A stretch of DNA of 64,000 nt from Trichomonas vaginalis G3 (lineage: Eukaryota > Parabasalia > Trichomonadida > Trichomonadidae), in NCBI RefSeq assembly GCF_026262505.1, contig NC_067204.1, forward strand, positions 2,575,797 through 2,639,796. Reading direction: 5' to 3'. A program made the position numbers and the translations under genes. The notes under the pieces were generated by a model, which made no database searches, was not told where the DNA came from, and saw only the letters and a list, made by a program, of their open reading frames with translations. This document shows, one piece after another, positions 8,279 through 16,419 of the stretch (its first letter is position 1; each line of letters begins with the position of its first letter).

Positions 8279-8680
8279 ATGGGTTTATTTGGCGCATTAG
8301 CAGGAGTTGCATCCAGATTTTTGCCCGCAGTGGGAACAATAGCCAGAGGTGTATTTGGAGTTGGAAGGAAGATTTTGAGTACATTAGGTATACTTAAAGA
8401 GAAAGCACAACCTATTATACAAACTGTACAGAAAGGTTGGGATGTAGCACGAGATGCAACAAATCTTATTCCAAATCCTGAAACAAGAGGAAAAGTTCAA
8501 GGATGGATGGACAATGTAGGAAGACAAGCAGGAAACTATTATAACAAAGCAAATGACTACTATAACCAAGCAGGACACTATATGGACCAAGGTGAAAGAT
8601 TCTTTAACAGAGGATATAACCATGCACAACAATGGGTAAACAATAACCAACCTCAACCGCCTCAAACGTGGGGAATGTAA
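8279..8680 (+). CDS. Amphipathic Gly/Ala-rich protein with Asn/Tyr/Gln tail, 133 aa
   Basis: The protein begins MGLFGALAGVASRFLPAVG, a glycine-spaced hydrophobic N-terminus, followed by an amphipathic basic helix to about residue 60. The C-terminal half is rich in Tyr, Asn and Gln with imperfect NYYNKA/YYNQAGHYM repeats. No domain is recognised. Composition is like the 80-residue protein at 4793-5035, and both could be virion-associated membrane-active proteins. It is the first of four co-directional genes leading to polymerase B. Confidence 0.72.
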   Translation: MGLFGALAGVASRFLPAVGTIARGVFGVGRKILSTLGILKEKAQPIIQTVQKGWDVARDATNLIPNPETRGKVQGWMDNVGRQAGNYYNKANDYYNQAGHYMDQGERFFNRGYNHAQQWVNNNQPQPPQTWGM

Positions 8681-8682
8681 AG

Positions 8683-8874
8683 TTTTTTACTGAGATGAAA
8701 TGAACAATACAGCATTGAGACAAATGGGTTCAAGATGGATTTGTCGGCTTCCAGCAGTTACACAACGTGTTTGTCAAGTTCTTCCTATACCTCAGGAAGT
8801 TTTAGACCGACTTAAAAAACAACAACAACCAGTTGAAAACAAACCAAACTAAAATTTTTTACTGAGATGAAATG
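8683..8874 (+). promoter_or_regulatory. Duplicated start leader TTTTTTACTGAGATGAAATG
   Basis: The same 20-base leader precedes two consecutive genes (8683-8702 and 8855-8874), and in both it ends in the start codon. It is a variant of the T-run/A-rich leader of the other core genes. It probably holds the promoter or initiator, with little or no 5' untranslated region. Confidence 0.5.
8700..8852 (+). CDS. Small basic protein, 50 aa
   Basis: The short open frame has a good leader identical to that of the next gene. The product is basic with several Arg and Gln residues, a central PAVTQRVCQVLPIP segment, and a KKQQQ tail. Nothing is recognised. Support comes from the shared leader, tight spacing (stop to next leader 2-3 bp) and codon use like its neighbours. 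Confidence 0.55.
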   Translation: MNNTALRQMGSRWICRLPAVTQRVCQVLPIPQEVLDRLKKQQQPVENKPN

Positions 8875-9482
8875 ACCGAAGAAGTTGAAACGGTAGATTT
8901 GACACCACAAACAAAAAGTTCAGAACCATTGTCAAAACCTGTCAAAGAACTTACAGATGAAGAGAAAAATTCAATAATAGAAAGTGCCAGGTCTGGAAAT
9001 ACAAACCCTAACTACAAAGTCACTTTTCATAAAAATGGAACGGCAAGTATCTCAAAAAAGAAACAGACTCTCACAAATAAAATATTGAAGTCTGAAGGAG
9101 CTTTCGAGACAACAGATGGAAAAGTTTACTTCACTGACCAACAGTTCATTATAGAACATCTCATTGACTTAGAGTCGAAATATTCTAAACTTTACAACAA
9201 ACACAAAAAGTTGAAAGGAAAACAAAAACAAATGGCATATGATATTTATGAAGATGTTGACGACACAACTGTTCCTGCAAGTGAAGTAAAGTCAGAGAAC
9301 CGAAAAGTGACGAAAAACCGATAGAAGAAGAAAAACCAAAAACTGAAGATAAACCAAAACCAAAGTTTAGTTTGGAAACTAAACCAAGTCAACCTTCATT
9401 AGCTGGTATGGGTTGGCGTCAAAGACTTATGGCAGCAGGCGGTTATGTAAGTAAAGAAAAAAACATTTTTTTATTTTTATAA
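8872..9482 (+). pseudogene. Charged Maverick protein with Pro/Lys/Glu-rich tail, frameshifted
   Basis: The first 140 codons encode a Lys/Glu-rich protein with a predicted helical centre (YFTDQQFIIEHLIDLESKYS). A one-base shift near 9297-9302 ends this frame at 9324. The other frame then continues cleanly with Glu/Lys/Pro-rich repeats and a conserved-looking end (GMGWRQRLMAAGGYVSKE), stopping 3 bp before the polymerase start. No family assigned. Full length would be about 202 residues. Confidence 0.65.
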
Positions 9483-9484
9483 AA

Positions 9485-11638
9485 ATGCCCCCATATAGAA
9501 TGGATAGAAAATCTGCTAGAATAAAAGCAGAGTTGCAAAGATATGGTTGGAGAGTTTCGAAGAATTTTAAATATAGGAAGGGAAGACCCATAAAAGTCTA
9601 TGACAAATTGTCTGGTCTTCGCTACGAAATGGATTTGGAAACAGCACGTGCAAATTATCCAAACAGACTAGAGAGGTTAGAAGAAGAACGTCTTATGGAC
9701 ATGCCTTTCGATGTTAGTGAACCTCAAGTTGAAGGACACGACGGCTTTGCCAGATTCTACTGGAAACATGACGAACAATTGCATCCTTTGAGAAGGAAAA
9801 AAGGTAGTGCAGAGGATGGTCATGCTCCCATGGAAAGAACAAGATATGCATATGAGAAGTATCGTGAAGTTAGAAGTCAAATTACATCTGGTCGAACCTT
9901 TACAGTAAACTTTGACGAAGGAAAGAACAAAGAAGGCTTCATGGGAGTACTTGCTGCAATTCAAGATGGAAATAAGAAAGGATACAATCTCAGATTGACC
10001 ATAACAGATTTGGATGGTCACATTTACTATGCACATGGCAATGTCACAACAGCTGCAATGCTTCTTGACGCTTTCAAGACTACAAAGAGAGAACAAATGG
10101 TTGACTCCGACTCAGACATTTTGAATGCAATTGAAGGAATTGCAAGTGTCAAGTTCGAATGGTACCAACCTAACCCTCAAGCAGTCAGACAACATGCTGG
10201 ATACTTCCCCTTCATAAATAAGTCTGACATTGACTTGACAAGGTATGGAATTTACAATTCAATTGAAACAATTGTCAATGAACCTTGCATTCTTACATGT
10301 CTCAGGAACTCTGGTCTTGTTACAGAAGAGAAGATGAAGTATCTTGAGTCATGTGTGAAGACAAGGTACATTCTCAGAGGTCAATTGGCAAAAATTGCAC
10401 CGTTGGCAAATGTCAATATCCGAGTCAACATACCTACAGCTAAAGGTTCTTCACATGACGACTATGTTGTTGAGTTCAATTTACCATGGTTGAAGATTGT
10501 AATTGTCCACAACCACTTCATGTTGAACGAAAGTCTTACAAACCCATTGTTCGGAAAAGGCAAGTGCAACATTGTCAGAGCTGTAAACATTCTTTTCGAG
10601 AAAGGTTTGTTGGAACCAATTCCAGATGACAAGCTGACAGAAACTTTTGTACCAAAAGACGAAACAAACTTTTCACTGTTAGCAAGACCAAAAGTTGTTC
10701 CAGACAAAGTTCTAGTACAAAAGAAGTACACAATTCCACAAGGAGTTGGATTGTTCGGATACCAACCTGAACCAGAAGAACTTCCAATGAGGTTGCAAGA
10801 ACTTCAAGATGCTATAAACAAACTTCCATTGAGACATCCAATTGACGTCAAATTGTATTGGAGAGCATCTGAGTTAGGTCAGAAGGTTTTATATGAAACA
10901 GGTTGCTTCGACGATGTTTATGAGATAACAGGAGAAGTTTCTCAGAAGATAAGAGACTCACTTGAATTTCCACAAACTGGACCAATTGGTTGCGACAAGT
11001 TCGACTCAGATGAAAAGATATACTATGTCGACCTTAACGCTGCATACATGAGGTTTGTCCAATATATTCCGACTGGAATTCCAAACGAAGATGGTGAGTT
11101 CCCGGGAAGGAACTATACAGTTGGAAAAGTCATACAACAACTGTATGATATTAGGAAAGCTTCAAACCCCAAACTTGCAATGACACTCAAATTGCTTATG
11201 AATTCGACATGGGGATATTCCATTAAGAAACCTCAAGAGATGAAGAGTAAACATTATGAGAAGGTCGACAACTTTGTTGAAAGGTTTTCTCCTTTTGTTT
11301 TGAAGTACGAATTCACTCAAGGTCAAAGTGGCTTAGTAACCACATTAAAACCTATTGTCGAACATTGGTCTTACCCTCAGTTCGCAAAGGCAGTCCTTGA
11401 CAACTACAACAAATTCTTCTCCGAAGTCAAATCGAAAGTTGTGGTTTACTATGAGAACATTGACGCACTCATGACGAACGAAGAAGGGTACAACAAACTC
11501 ATTGAAATGGGTTTAGTCGGTGAGAAGATGGGTCAATTCAAATTGGACAAAATTTTCACCGAAGTTCATGTCCTCTCCAAGCGTAAGTACTGGGGCATAC
11601 TTGAAGACGGCACAGAAATAAAACATTGCATGAAATAA
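9485..11638 (+). CDS. polB: Family B DNA polymerase, protein-primed type (Maverick pPolB)
   Basis: The 717-residue open frame has polymerase motif A DLNAAY near residue 517, motif B KLLMNSTWGYS near 570, motif C YYENIDAL near 655, and the KxY-type KRKYWG near 700. The N-terminal half has the YFPFINKSDIDLTRYGIY and CILTCLR segments seen in the N-terminal region of many Maverick and giant-virus-type polymerases. I see no clear 3'-5' exonuclease motifs between that region and motif A. In motif C the usual first Asp of DTD is Asn, which would be expected to weaken or abolish catalysis unless this lineage tolerates it. The protein is shorter than many Maverick polymerases. It should copy the linear element from its ends. 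Confidence 0.88.
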   Translation: MPPYRMDRKSARIKAELQRYGWRVSKNFKYRKGRPIKVYDKLSGLRYEMDLETARANYPNRLERLEEERLMDMPFDVSEPQVEGHDGFARFYWKHDEQLHPLRRKKGSAEDGHAPMERTRYAYEKYREVRSQITSGRTFTVNFDEGKNKEGFMGVLAAIQDGNKKGYNLRLTITDLDGHIYYAHGNVTTAAMLLDAFKTTKREQMVDSDSDILNAIEGIASVKFEWYQPNPQAVRQHAGYFPFINKSDIDLTRYGIYNSIETIVNEPCILTCLRNSGLVTEEKMKYLESCVKTRYILRGQLAKIAPLANVNIRVNIPTAKGSSHDDYVVEFNLPWLKIVIVHNHFMLNESLTNPLFGKGKCNIVRAVNILFEKGLLEPIPDDKLTETFVPKDETNFSLLARPKVVPDKVLVQKKYTIPQGVGLFGYQPEPEELPMRLQELQDAINKLPLRHPIDVKLYWRASELGQKVLYETGCFDDVYEITGEVSQKIRDSLEFPQTGPIGCDKFDSDEKIYYVDLNAAYMRFVQYIPTGIPNEDGEFPGRNYTVGKVIQQLYDIRKASNPKLAMTLKLLMNSTWGYSIKKPQEMKSKHYEKVDNFVERFSPFVLKYEFTQGQSGLVTTLKPIVEHWSYPQFAKAVLDNYNKFFSEVKSKVVVYYENIDALMTNEEGYNKLIEMGLVGEKMGQFKLDKIFTEVHVLSKRKYWGILEDGTEIKHCMK

Positions 11639-11660
11639 AAAATTTTTATTCGAATTTGAA

Positions 11661-11906
11661 TTAAAATGTGGGAATTCTTGGGAACGGGAAAGGCTTATTT
11701 ACTTGAGGAACAGGTAAAGGTGGTGGAGGTGGAGGTGGTGGCAACCAGTCCATTTTATATTCCTTCCTAGCTAATTTCCGTTTAATTTCATGGTCGCCCT
11801 CGGAGTCTTTGAATCGGACAGGTCGAGTTACACCATTCTTGGTCTCAAACTCATATATAACCTGTTTGTCTGTATTTTCGTCGACTATGGCACGAGACAC
11901 GAACAT
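11661..11906 (-). CDS. Small protein with polyproline C-terminus
   Basis: From the first ATG the product has about 81 residues: a charged N-terminal part with short beta-like segments (QVIYEFETKNGVTRPVRF), then eight consecutive Pro and a Pro/Phe-rich end. A longer start would need a TTG codon. Unknown family. It converges with polymerase B (stops about 22 bp apart) and is divergent from the 87-residue gene at 11937. Confidence 0.5.
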   Translation of the reverse strand: MFVSRAIVDENTDKQVIYEFETKNGVTRPVRFKDSEGDHEIKRKLARKEYKMDWLPPPPPPPPLPVPQVNKPFPFPRIPTF

Positions 11907-11936
11907 TGACCAAACGGACAAAAAGTGTCATTTCGG

Positions 11937-12200
11937 ATGGTCACGCAGCCAATCGCATTCGAGCACTTCGAAGAAGCCTTACGTTCCAAGGGAGAGGGTG
12001 TCTGGTGCAAGGCAGAGGTCATGAAACTCTACGAGCAGTACATCCTCAATGCCTGGGAGGACAAATCGTCCTTGGATTGGCAATTCTACCAACTCCTCTG
12101 GGACGACCTCCTACGCAACTGGGATAACGAAAGAGCCCAATTCAAAGGTCGGGAACTAATTTTGCAAATTACCCTTAATTTAACATACTTATCCAAATAA
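11937..12200 (+). CDS. Small helical protein, 87 aa (first gene of cargo-like block)
   Basis: The start is the first ATG after AAAAGTGTCATTTCGG; an upstream GTG is less likely. The product is helical and rich in Trp, Leu and Glu (FEHFEEALRSKGEGVWCKAE, WEDKSSLDW). Base composition is visibly richer in G+C than the core genes, and the upstream TCATTTC is like a trichomonad initiator. Function unknown. The end, with a run of hydrophobic residues, may have been altered by a shift. Confidence 0.5.
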   Translation: MVTQPIAFEHFEEALRSKGEGVWCKAEVMKLYEQYILNAWEDKSSLDWQFYQLLWDDLLRNWDNERAQFKGRELILQITLNLTYLSK

Positions 12201-12249
12201 ACACCTAAATTTACTTGGGGTTTCCCCCTAAAATAAAATTTTTTTACTC

Positions 12250-12932
12250 TTAGAACCACTCGAGGTTCTCCTTACGGTTGTTGAGCTTGTCACCGTCAAT
12301 GTGTCTGACCCTCGACTTCTTGTCTGGATTTGGAACCCATTGCATTGCGACAAGCTTCCCATGGAAATTGAACCGTAATTCCGAAGGTTAAGGTTCAAGT
12401 GTCCCAAGTTGTTGAGGACTGGGGTAAGAACCTTGCCTGTCGTTGTTGCGGATTTTGTATGGGTAGGGTTGGGAAATTTCGTAAGCGTCATCGCAACAAG
12501 GGTTGCCCAAACTTCCTTTTCTTCGTGTTTCTCTTCTTCTTCTTCCTCTTCTTCCTCTTCTTTGATAATACCTTCGGCAATTCTGTGTTCACGAAGTACG
12601 GTGTTGCATGTTCTGTCCTTTCCGAGTACCTTCCAGATGGCGTCTATCTCTTCGAAGAAACGGTAGATGAGTCGGGCAAGGTTTTGGTTCTCTATGTTGT
12701 ATTGGCGCAAGGTTTCCGCGAAATCGTTCAGGACTTTCTCATTGGAAGCTTGGTTCATGAGGACATTGGCTTTGAGATTGGTTATCTCTTCCATAAGACT
12801 ACTTTGGAGAGTCTTAATGGTGTTTGACAGATGAGCGTTCAATTGGGCAATTTGAATTTGAACTGGGCGCTTGTCTGGCAACCTTGAAAGGACATCTGCC
12901 ATTGAGTTTGGCTTCGGTGCTTGTTCGGACAT
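12250..12932 (-). pseudogene. Coiled-coil protein with degenerate HNH/homing-endonuclease C-terminus
   Basis: The N-terminal ~125 residues form a coiled coil ending in a run of ten Glu. Beyond it the coding signal jumps frames at least twice. The pieces YEISQPYPYKIR, TGKVLTPVLNN and, finally, HGKLVAMQWVPNP followed by RHIDGDKLNNRKENLEWF are the ordered motifs of HNH homing-type nucleases (H-I-D-G-D, N-N and N-L-x-W). The stop of that last frame is at 12250. It may be a selfish HNH gene captured by the Maverick, or an own nuclease now inactive. The family call rests on pattern recognition only. Confidence 0.6.
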
Positions 12933-12964
12933 CGAAAAAATGAAGTGGTTTGAGAATGGCGGTT

Positions 12965-13548
12965 TTACTTCAAAAAGCTTGTTATGACAGTTATGTCATA
13001 CAACAAGTTTAAAATAATATCTTGTTCTTCTTCTGAACGTTTGTTGTCTCTTCCGATAAAAGTTTGGAACATGAGAACCAAAAAACGTTTTTTGAGGAAC
13101 CGAAAGAGTTCAGGCAAACGTTCATATTCCGGATATGTTGGGAGCAGTTCGAAACATCTGAGCTGACTTTCGGACAAAATTGGGACAATGTCAACAAATT
13201 CATCTTTGGTCGGACTGCTTGAAGGTAAGTCCCTTACATGTAAGTAGCTCTGGTAAAGTCTTCTCATTTCTGCTAACTTTTGGAGTATAGCTTCGTAGTT
13301 TAGAAGTTTTAATTTTAATTGTCTTATTCCACTCTTGACATCTAAACGGTAACTATCCATGAGGTCAAGAGTAGCTTTGGTAGCTTTAAGTGGAGCTATC
13401 TGTTCCTTGACCTCTGCAATTTTGGTTGCAATTGTGATTTGAGCTCCTTAAGTTCGCCGTCTATGTCGTTCTCAACGTCTTCAACGATGGCTTGAAACTC
13501 TTCATCGGTCCATTGAGATTGGTGTGGGACGAATTTAACTTGCTTCAT
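12965..13548 (-). pseudogene. Coiled-coil protein, one frameshift
   Basis: An ATG at 13548 opens a frame (KQVKFVPHQSQWTDEEF) that shifts near 13431, where one base is missing. It continues in the frame of the long downstream ORF (13360 to 12965), giving about 194 residues. The product is Lys/Glu-rich and helical throughout. No family recognised. A TTCATTTTTTGAATG context at the start is like the other genes of this block and like a trichomonad initiator. Confidence 0.6.
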
Positions 13549-13590
13549 TCAAAAAATGAAAAAAAATGTTTTTACTCTAAACGTTAAGGT

Positions 13591-13956
13591 TTACAGTACT
13601 GGTTGGATGTCGCCTTCTGAGGTTATGAAGAACGGCCGTCCTGAGAAGTGGAACAGTGCTCTGAGAATTTGTATAATTCGTGGAATTGGACTCTCTCTGT
13701 TTGGAAGTTGTATCCATGGGCGCTTTGCAAAGAACTTGAGAAGAGCTTCTTTCTTCATCTCCTTTATGTCGTCTACAGGAGTGTTTTCTGGTATTTGAAT
13801 TGGAATTCCGGTTTCAATTTCGATTTTCAGCGCACCTCTTCCAGACAACCAGCAGCCGAGGGACTTGTTGGCTTTGTCCTTGCCCAAGTACTGCTTAACA
13901 ACTTCATTTATCTCTATAAGGTAAATTGCCTCATCTAATGGCTCGATGTTGTCCAT
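13591..13956 (-). CDS. Cargo-block protein, 121 aa
   Basis: The complete open frame (MDNIEPLDE...) has an acidic N-terminus and mixed helix/strand character, with a GCWLSGRGALKIEIETGIPI segment and a basic FFAKRPWIQLPNR segment. I recognise nothing. Its ATG is directly preceded by GAAACAGAACA, the outermost copy of the 22-bp tandem repeat shared with the divergent gene at 14312. Confidence 0.6.
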   Translation of the reverse strand: MDNIEPLDEAIYLIEINEVVKQYLGKDKANKSLGCWLSGRGALKIEIETGIPIQIPENTPVDDIKEMKKEALLKFFAKRPWIQLPNRESPIPRIIQILRALFHFSGRPFFITSEGDIQPVL

Positions 13957-13962
13957 TGTTCT

Positions 13963-14311
13963 GTTTCAGAACTAGTCTTGTACTTTTTCAGAACAATACT
14001 TGTACTGTTTCAGAACTAGTCTTGTACTGTTTCAGAACTAGTCTTGTACTGTTTCAGAACAATACTTGTACTTTTTCAGAACAATACTTGTCCTGTTTCA
14101 GAACAAATTTCCCGTAAAAGCTCTCAATTTGTGAGAAAAATTTTCTGTTTCAGAACAATACTTGTACTTTTTCAGAACAATACTTGTACTTTTTCAGAAC
14201 AATACTTGTCCTGTTTCAGAACAATACTTGTACTGTTTCAGAACAATACTTGTACTTTTTCAGAACAATACTTGTACTGTTTCAGAACTAGTCTTGTACT
14301 GTTTCAGAACA
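13963..14311. repeat. 22-bp tandem repeat between two divergent genes
   Basis: About 15 units, two of them partial, of the type TTTCAGAACAATACTTGTAC plus two bases, with a second variant carrying CTAGTC instead of AATACT. The array is interrupted once by about 40 bp containing a small inverted repeat (CTCAATTTGTGAG). It fills the whole gap between the ATGs of 13956 (minus) and 14312 (plus), and both start codons sit right after a repeat unit. It is probably a repeated regulatory or protein-binding site. The frame through it on the plus strand is open by chance and is not counted as protein. Confidence 0.85.
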
Positions 14312-14875
14312 ATGTCCGACGTACCACCAACCCAGTCCATTCCCAAACCAGAGGAACCTAAAGCACCAGCCCCTGCACCTCAGTTCCAGCAAGTACCTCC
14401 GATTTACTACCAATTTCCACCTCAAGGTTACTACCCACCACAAGGCTTCCCGAACTACCCTCCTCAGCCTATGCCTTACTTCCCCAACCCTTGGATGTTT
14501 ATGCAAAACCCTGCCCCACAATTCCAATCTCAATCCAAGAGAGACCAAGAGTTCGAGGAAGGTCTGAACCGCTTACGCAAAGAGTATGCTACTACCCCAA
14601 TGGAAGAAGACAGGCTCTCACTCTCTTCCCTCAAATCGACCGATTCGACTCGTACCGCAGATTCGGTTCGTGACCGTGAAGACTACCTCAAGCAGTCTGA
14701 GAGACTCTTCATCCTACAACCATTTACAGTTGGAGCTCTCAAGAACATGCGCAATTACGAAGGTCAGACACCAGCTGGAGACCGCAAAACAGACATACTC
14801 ACAAGAGCCGTCCAACTGGTCAAGACAAAGACTGAGATAGTCGACTTCATTCTTGCAGCTTGCCCATACAAGTAA
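14312..14875 (+). CDS. Proline/tyrosine-rich protein with charged C-terminal domain, 187 aa
   Basis: The start is the ATG directly after the last repeat unit (MSDVPPTQS). Residues 1-75 are rich in Pro, Gln, Tyr and Phe (QFPPQGYYPPQGFPNYPP), a low-complexity disordered segment. Residues 85-187 are charged and helical and end in DFILAACPYK. It could be a scaffold or RNA/DNA-associated protein, but no family is recognised. G+C is higher than in core Maverick genes. Confidence 0.65.
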   Translation: MSDVPPTQSIPKPEEPKAPAPAPQFQQVPPIYYQFPPQGYYPPQGFPNYPPQPMPYFPNPWMFMQNPAPQFQSQSKRDQEFEEGLNRLRKEYATTPMEEDRLSLSSLKSTDSTRTADSVRDREDYLKQSERLFILQPFTVGALKNMRNYEGQTPAGDRKTDILTRAVQLVKTKTEIVDFILAACPYK

Positions 14876-14904
14876 AAAAAATAAACAATTACGAGTTAAA
14901 CTTT

Positions 14905-15105
14905 TTATTCTTTCTTTTCTGAGTTGTTTAGAGCTGGTTTCTCTTGTAGGAACCTTTCGTACTCTTCCATGGTCATGTAATTGCGAATTTGGTACGCAAT
15001 TCCAGGTTCGTTGTTTTTGAACCTTACGTATGTAACGCTTCCATCCTCCTCAGGGAAGTAAGCTGCTAACATCTGACCAAGTTTTCTCGGTGACTCGGAG
15101 CTCAT
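14905..15105 (-). CDS. Small protein, 66 aa
   Basis: A compact open frame with a likely alpha/beta fold (AAYFPEEDGSVTYVRFKNN, then helical MTMEEYERFLQEKPAL). The start is preceded by AAAAAGTGACATTTTT, one of the GTGACA/GTGTCA-type signals of this block. Function unknown. It converges with the 187-residue gene. Confidence 0.55.
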   Translation of the reverse strand: MSSESPRKLGQMLAAYFPEEDGSVTYVRFKNNEPGIAYQIRNYMTMEEYERFLQEKPALNNSEKKE

Positions 15106-15143
15106 AAAAATGTCACTTTTTAAACGTTAAGTTTTTAGTTAAT

Positions 15144-15338
15144 TTACCCTTTGTTTACCCTTTGTTTGTCAAGGTAGTATTGGAGTGCAATTTCTCCAAA
15201 TTCTCTGTGTCGGAGTTCTTCAGCATTTTCCAAGGTGTACCTGGAGAACTCAAAGAAGTTGTCAAGAAGATACTGCCATGCTGCTCTTCTGAGTTCGTCG
15301 GTATTTTGGAAGTGTTGCACCTTCGAGTCTTCGGACAT
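15144..15338 (-). CDS. Small helical protein, 64 aa
   Basis: The protein is acidic and helical (AAWQYLLDNFFEFSRYTLENAEELRHREFGEIALQYYL region, residues 19-57). The start follows AGTGTCATTTTTTTC, which combines the block's GTGTCA motif with a TCATTTTT initiator-like element. Function unknown. Confidence 0.55.
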   Translation of the reverse strand: MSEDSKVQHFQNTDELRRAAWQYLLDNFFEFSRYTLENAEELRHREFGEIALQYYLDKQRVNKG

Positions 15339-15379
15339 GAAAAAAATGACACTTTTTCATTTTTTTGTATTTGACGAGA

Positions 15380-16007
15380 ATGTCGGGTAGATGGTTAGAT
15401 CTCACCTGTTTTTTCACCTCTTGAATTTGTCAAGACTTCTTCGTAAATGTTTTGTCAAGACTTCTTCGTAATGAGTGTAAAGGACCCAAAAATAATGTTT
15501 AGGTGAAGAGGTGAGATCTCACCTGTTTTTTCACCTCTTTTTTCACCTCTTGAATTTTCATGAATTTCCTTAAGATAGAAAAATAAAGTTAGTTTTTTTC
15601 CGAAGTGTATTTTTTTAAATGAGTGTCATGTAAGATATGATTTCAGGGATTTTTTTTGACGAAGTGTCAATGTTCACTTCGTCAAAAAATAACAGTTATC
15701 TAATGAAAAAGTGTCATTTTATTTTTTTATTTTGTATGTAAGATATGATTTCAGGGATTTTTTTGACGAAGTGTCAATGTTCACTTCGTCAAAAAATAAC
15801 AGTTATCTAATGAAAAAATGTCATTTTATTTTTTTATTTTGTATAAAAGATATGATTTCAGGGATTTTTTTGACGAAGTGTCAATGTTCACTTCGTCAAA
15901 AAATAACGCTTACCATGTAAAACGGTTGTGAAAAAAAGAGGTGAAAAATTAGGTGAAAAAACAGGTGAGATCTCACCTCTTCACCTAAACATTATTTTTG
16001 CTGAAAA
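15380..16007. repeat. Cluster of direct and inverted repeats
   Basis: No gene is seen here. A 107-108-bp unit is repeated about 2.6 times (15620-15907). Each unit contains a 15-bp inverted repeat, GACGAAGTG and CACTTCGTC with T/A flanks, around an 8-base centre (arms at 15651-15689, 15758-15796, 15865-15903). The tandem array is framed by a ~50-bp inverted repeat (15486-15536 against 15951-15999) with an AGGTGAGATCTCACCT palindrome in each arm and several extra CACCT/AGGTG boxes. It may be a replication, packaging or control region. Confidence 0.85.
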
Positions 16008-16148
16008 ATGACCAAATTTCATGAATTTCCTCATATGCTTGCTTCCCTCGGAAAACCAAGAGAAGAGATTCCGTATGAAAACAGTGAAGAACAGCGAGAC
16101 CGACTTTTTTCTGGGTCGCCAAAACTCTATGAAAATCGTGAAAAATAA
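16008..16148 (+). CDS. Small charged protein, 46 aa
   Basis: An ATG after TTTTGCTGAAAA opens a 46-codon frame rich in Glu, Lys and Arg (MTKFHEFPHMLASLGKPREE start). No relative is known to me. It lies just after the repeat cluster, and its first codons (TTTCATGAATTTCCT) are repeated at 15553-15567 on the far side of the cluster, so part may be repeat sequence. Confidence 0.4.
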   Translation: MTKFHEFPHMLASLGKPREEIPYENSEEQRDRLFSGSPKLYENREK

Positions 16149-16220
16149 CGGAGTATTTTGACAACTTCAAACAAGTAGGGTAGATGACACTTTTTCTATT
16201 AAACCGTTTTGGCATTTCTC

Positions 16221-16400
16221 ATGAGTGAGTATAGTTCTGCCGAACCATTGGAAGAGAAGAAGTACCCTTGCTGGCAAAAGACAAAAATAGTTGCCTTGGT
16301 TGTCATTGCAATTGTACTCGTAATTGAATTCATTGTACTTCTCTTCACGTACCTAAAACTCAAGGACGGCATATGCTTTAAGAAGCTACCATCTTACTAA
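16221..16400 (+). CDS. Single-pass membrane protein, 59 aa
   Basis: From the ATG at 16221 the product has a charged N-terminus, one strong transmembrane segment at about residues 22-45 (IVALVVIAIVLVIEFIVLLF) and a short basic tail ending in KKLPSY. No signal peptidase-type site is evident. It is preceded by ATGACACTTTTTC. Mavericks and related viruses often carry small membrane proteins, but the role here is unknown. It converges with the ATPase gene. Confidence 0.6.
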   Translation: MSEYSSAEPLEEKKYPCWQKTKIVALVVIAIVLVIEFIVLLFTYLKLKDGICFKKLPSY

Positions 16401-16419
16401 GACTAAACACTTACATTTT

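Noticed and set aside
12399..12827. Plus-strand frame rich in Phe/Leu/Ser opposite the coiled-coil/HNH gene
   Set aside because: It is the complement of a Glu/Lys-rich coding stretch and lacks a start signal.
13963..14311. CRISPR-like array
   Set aside because: Units are contiguous 22-bp tandem repeats without unique spacers, and the organism is eukaryotic.
14162..14311. Coding extension of the 187-residue protein through the 22-bp repeats
   Set aside because: The frame is open only because the unit lacks stops in several frames. The upstream divergent gene and the repeat context favour the ATG at 14312.
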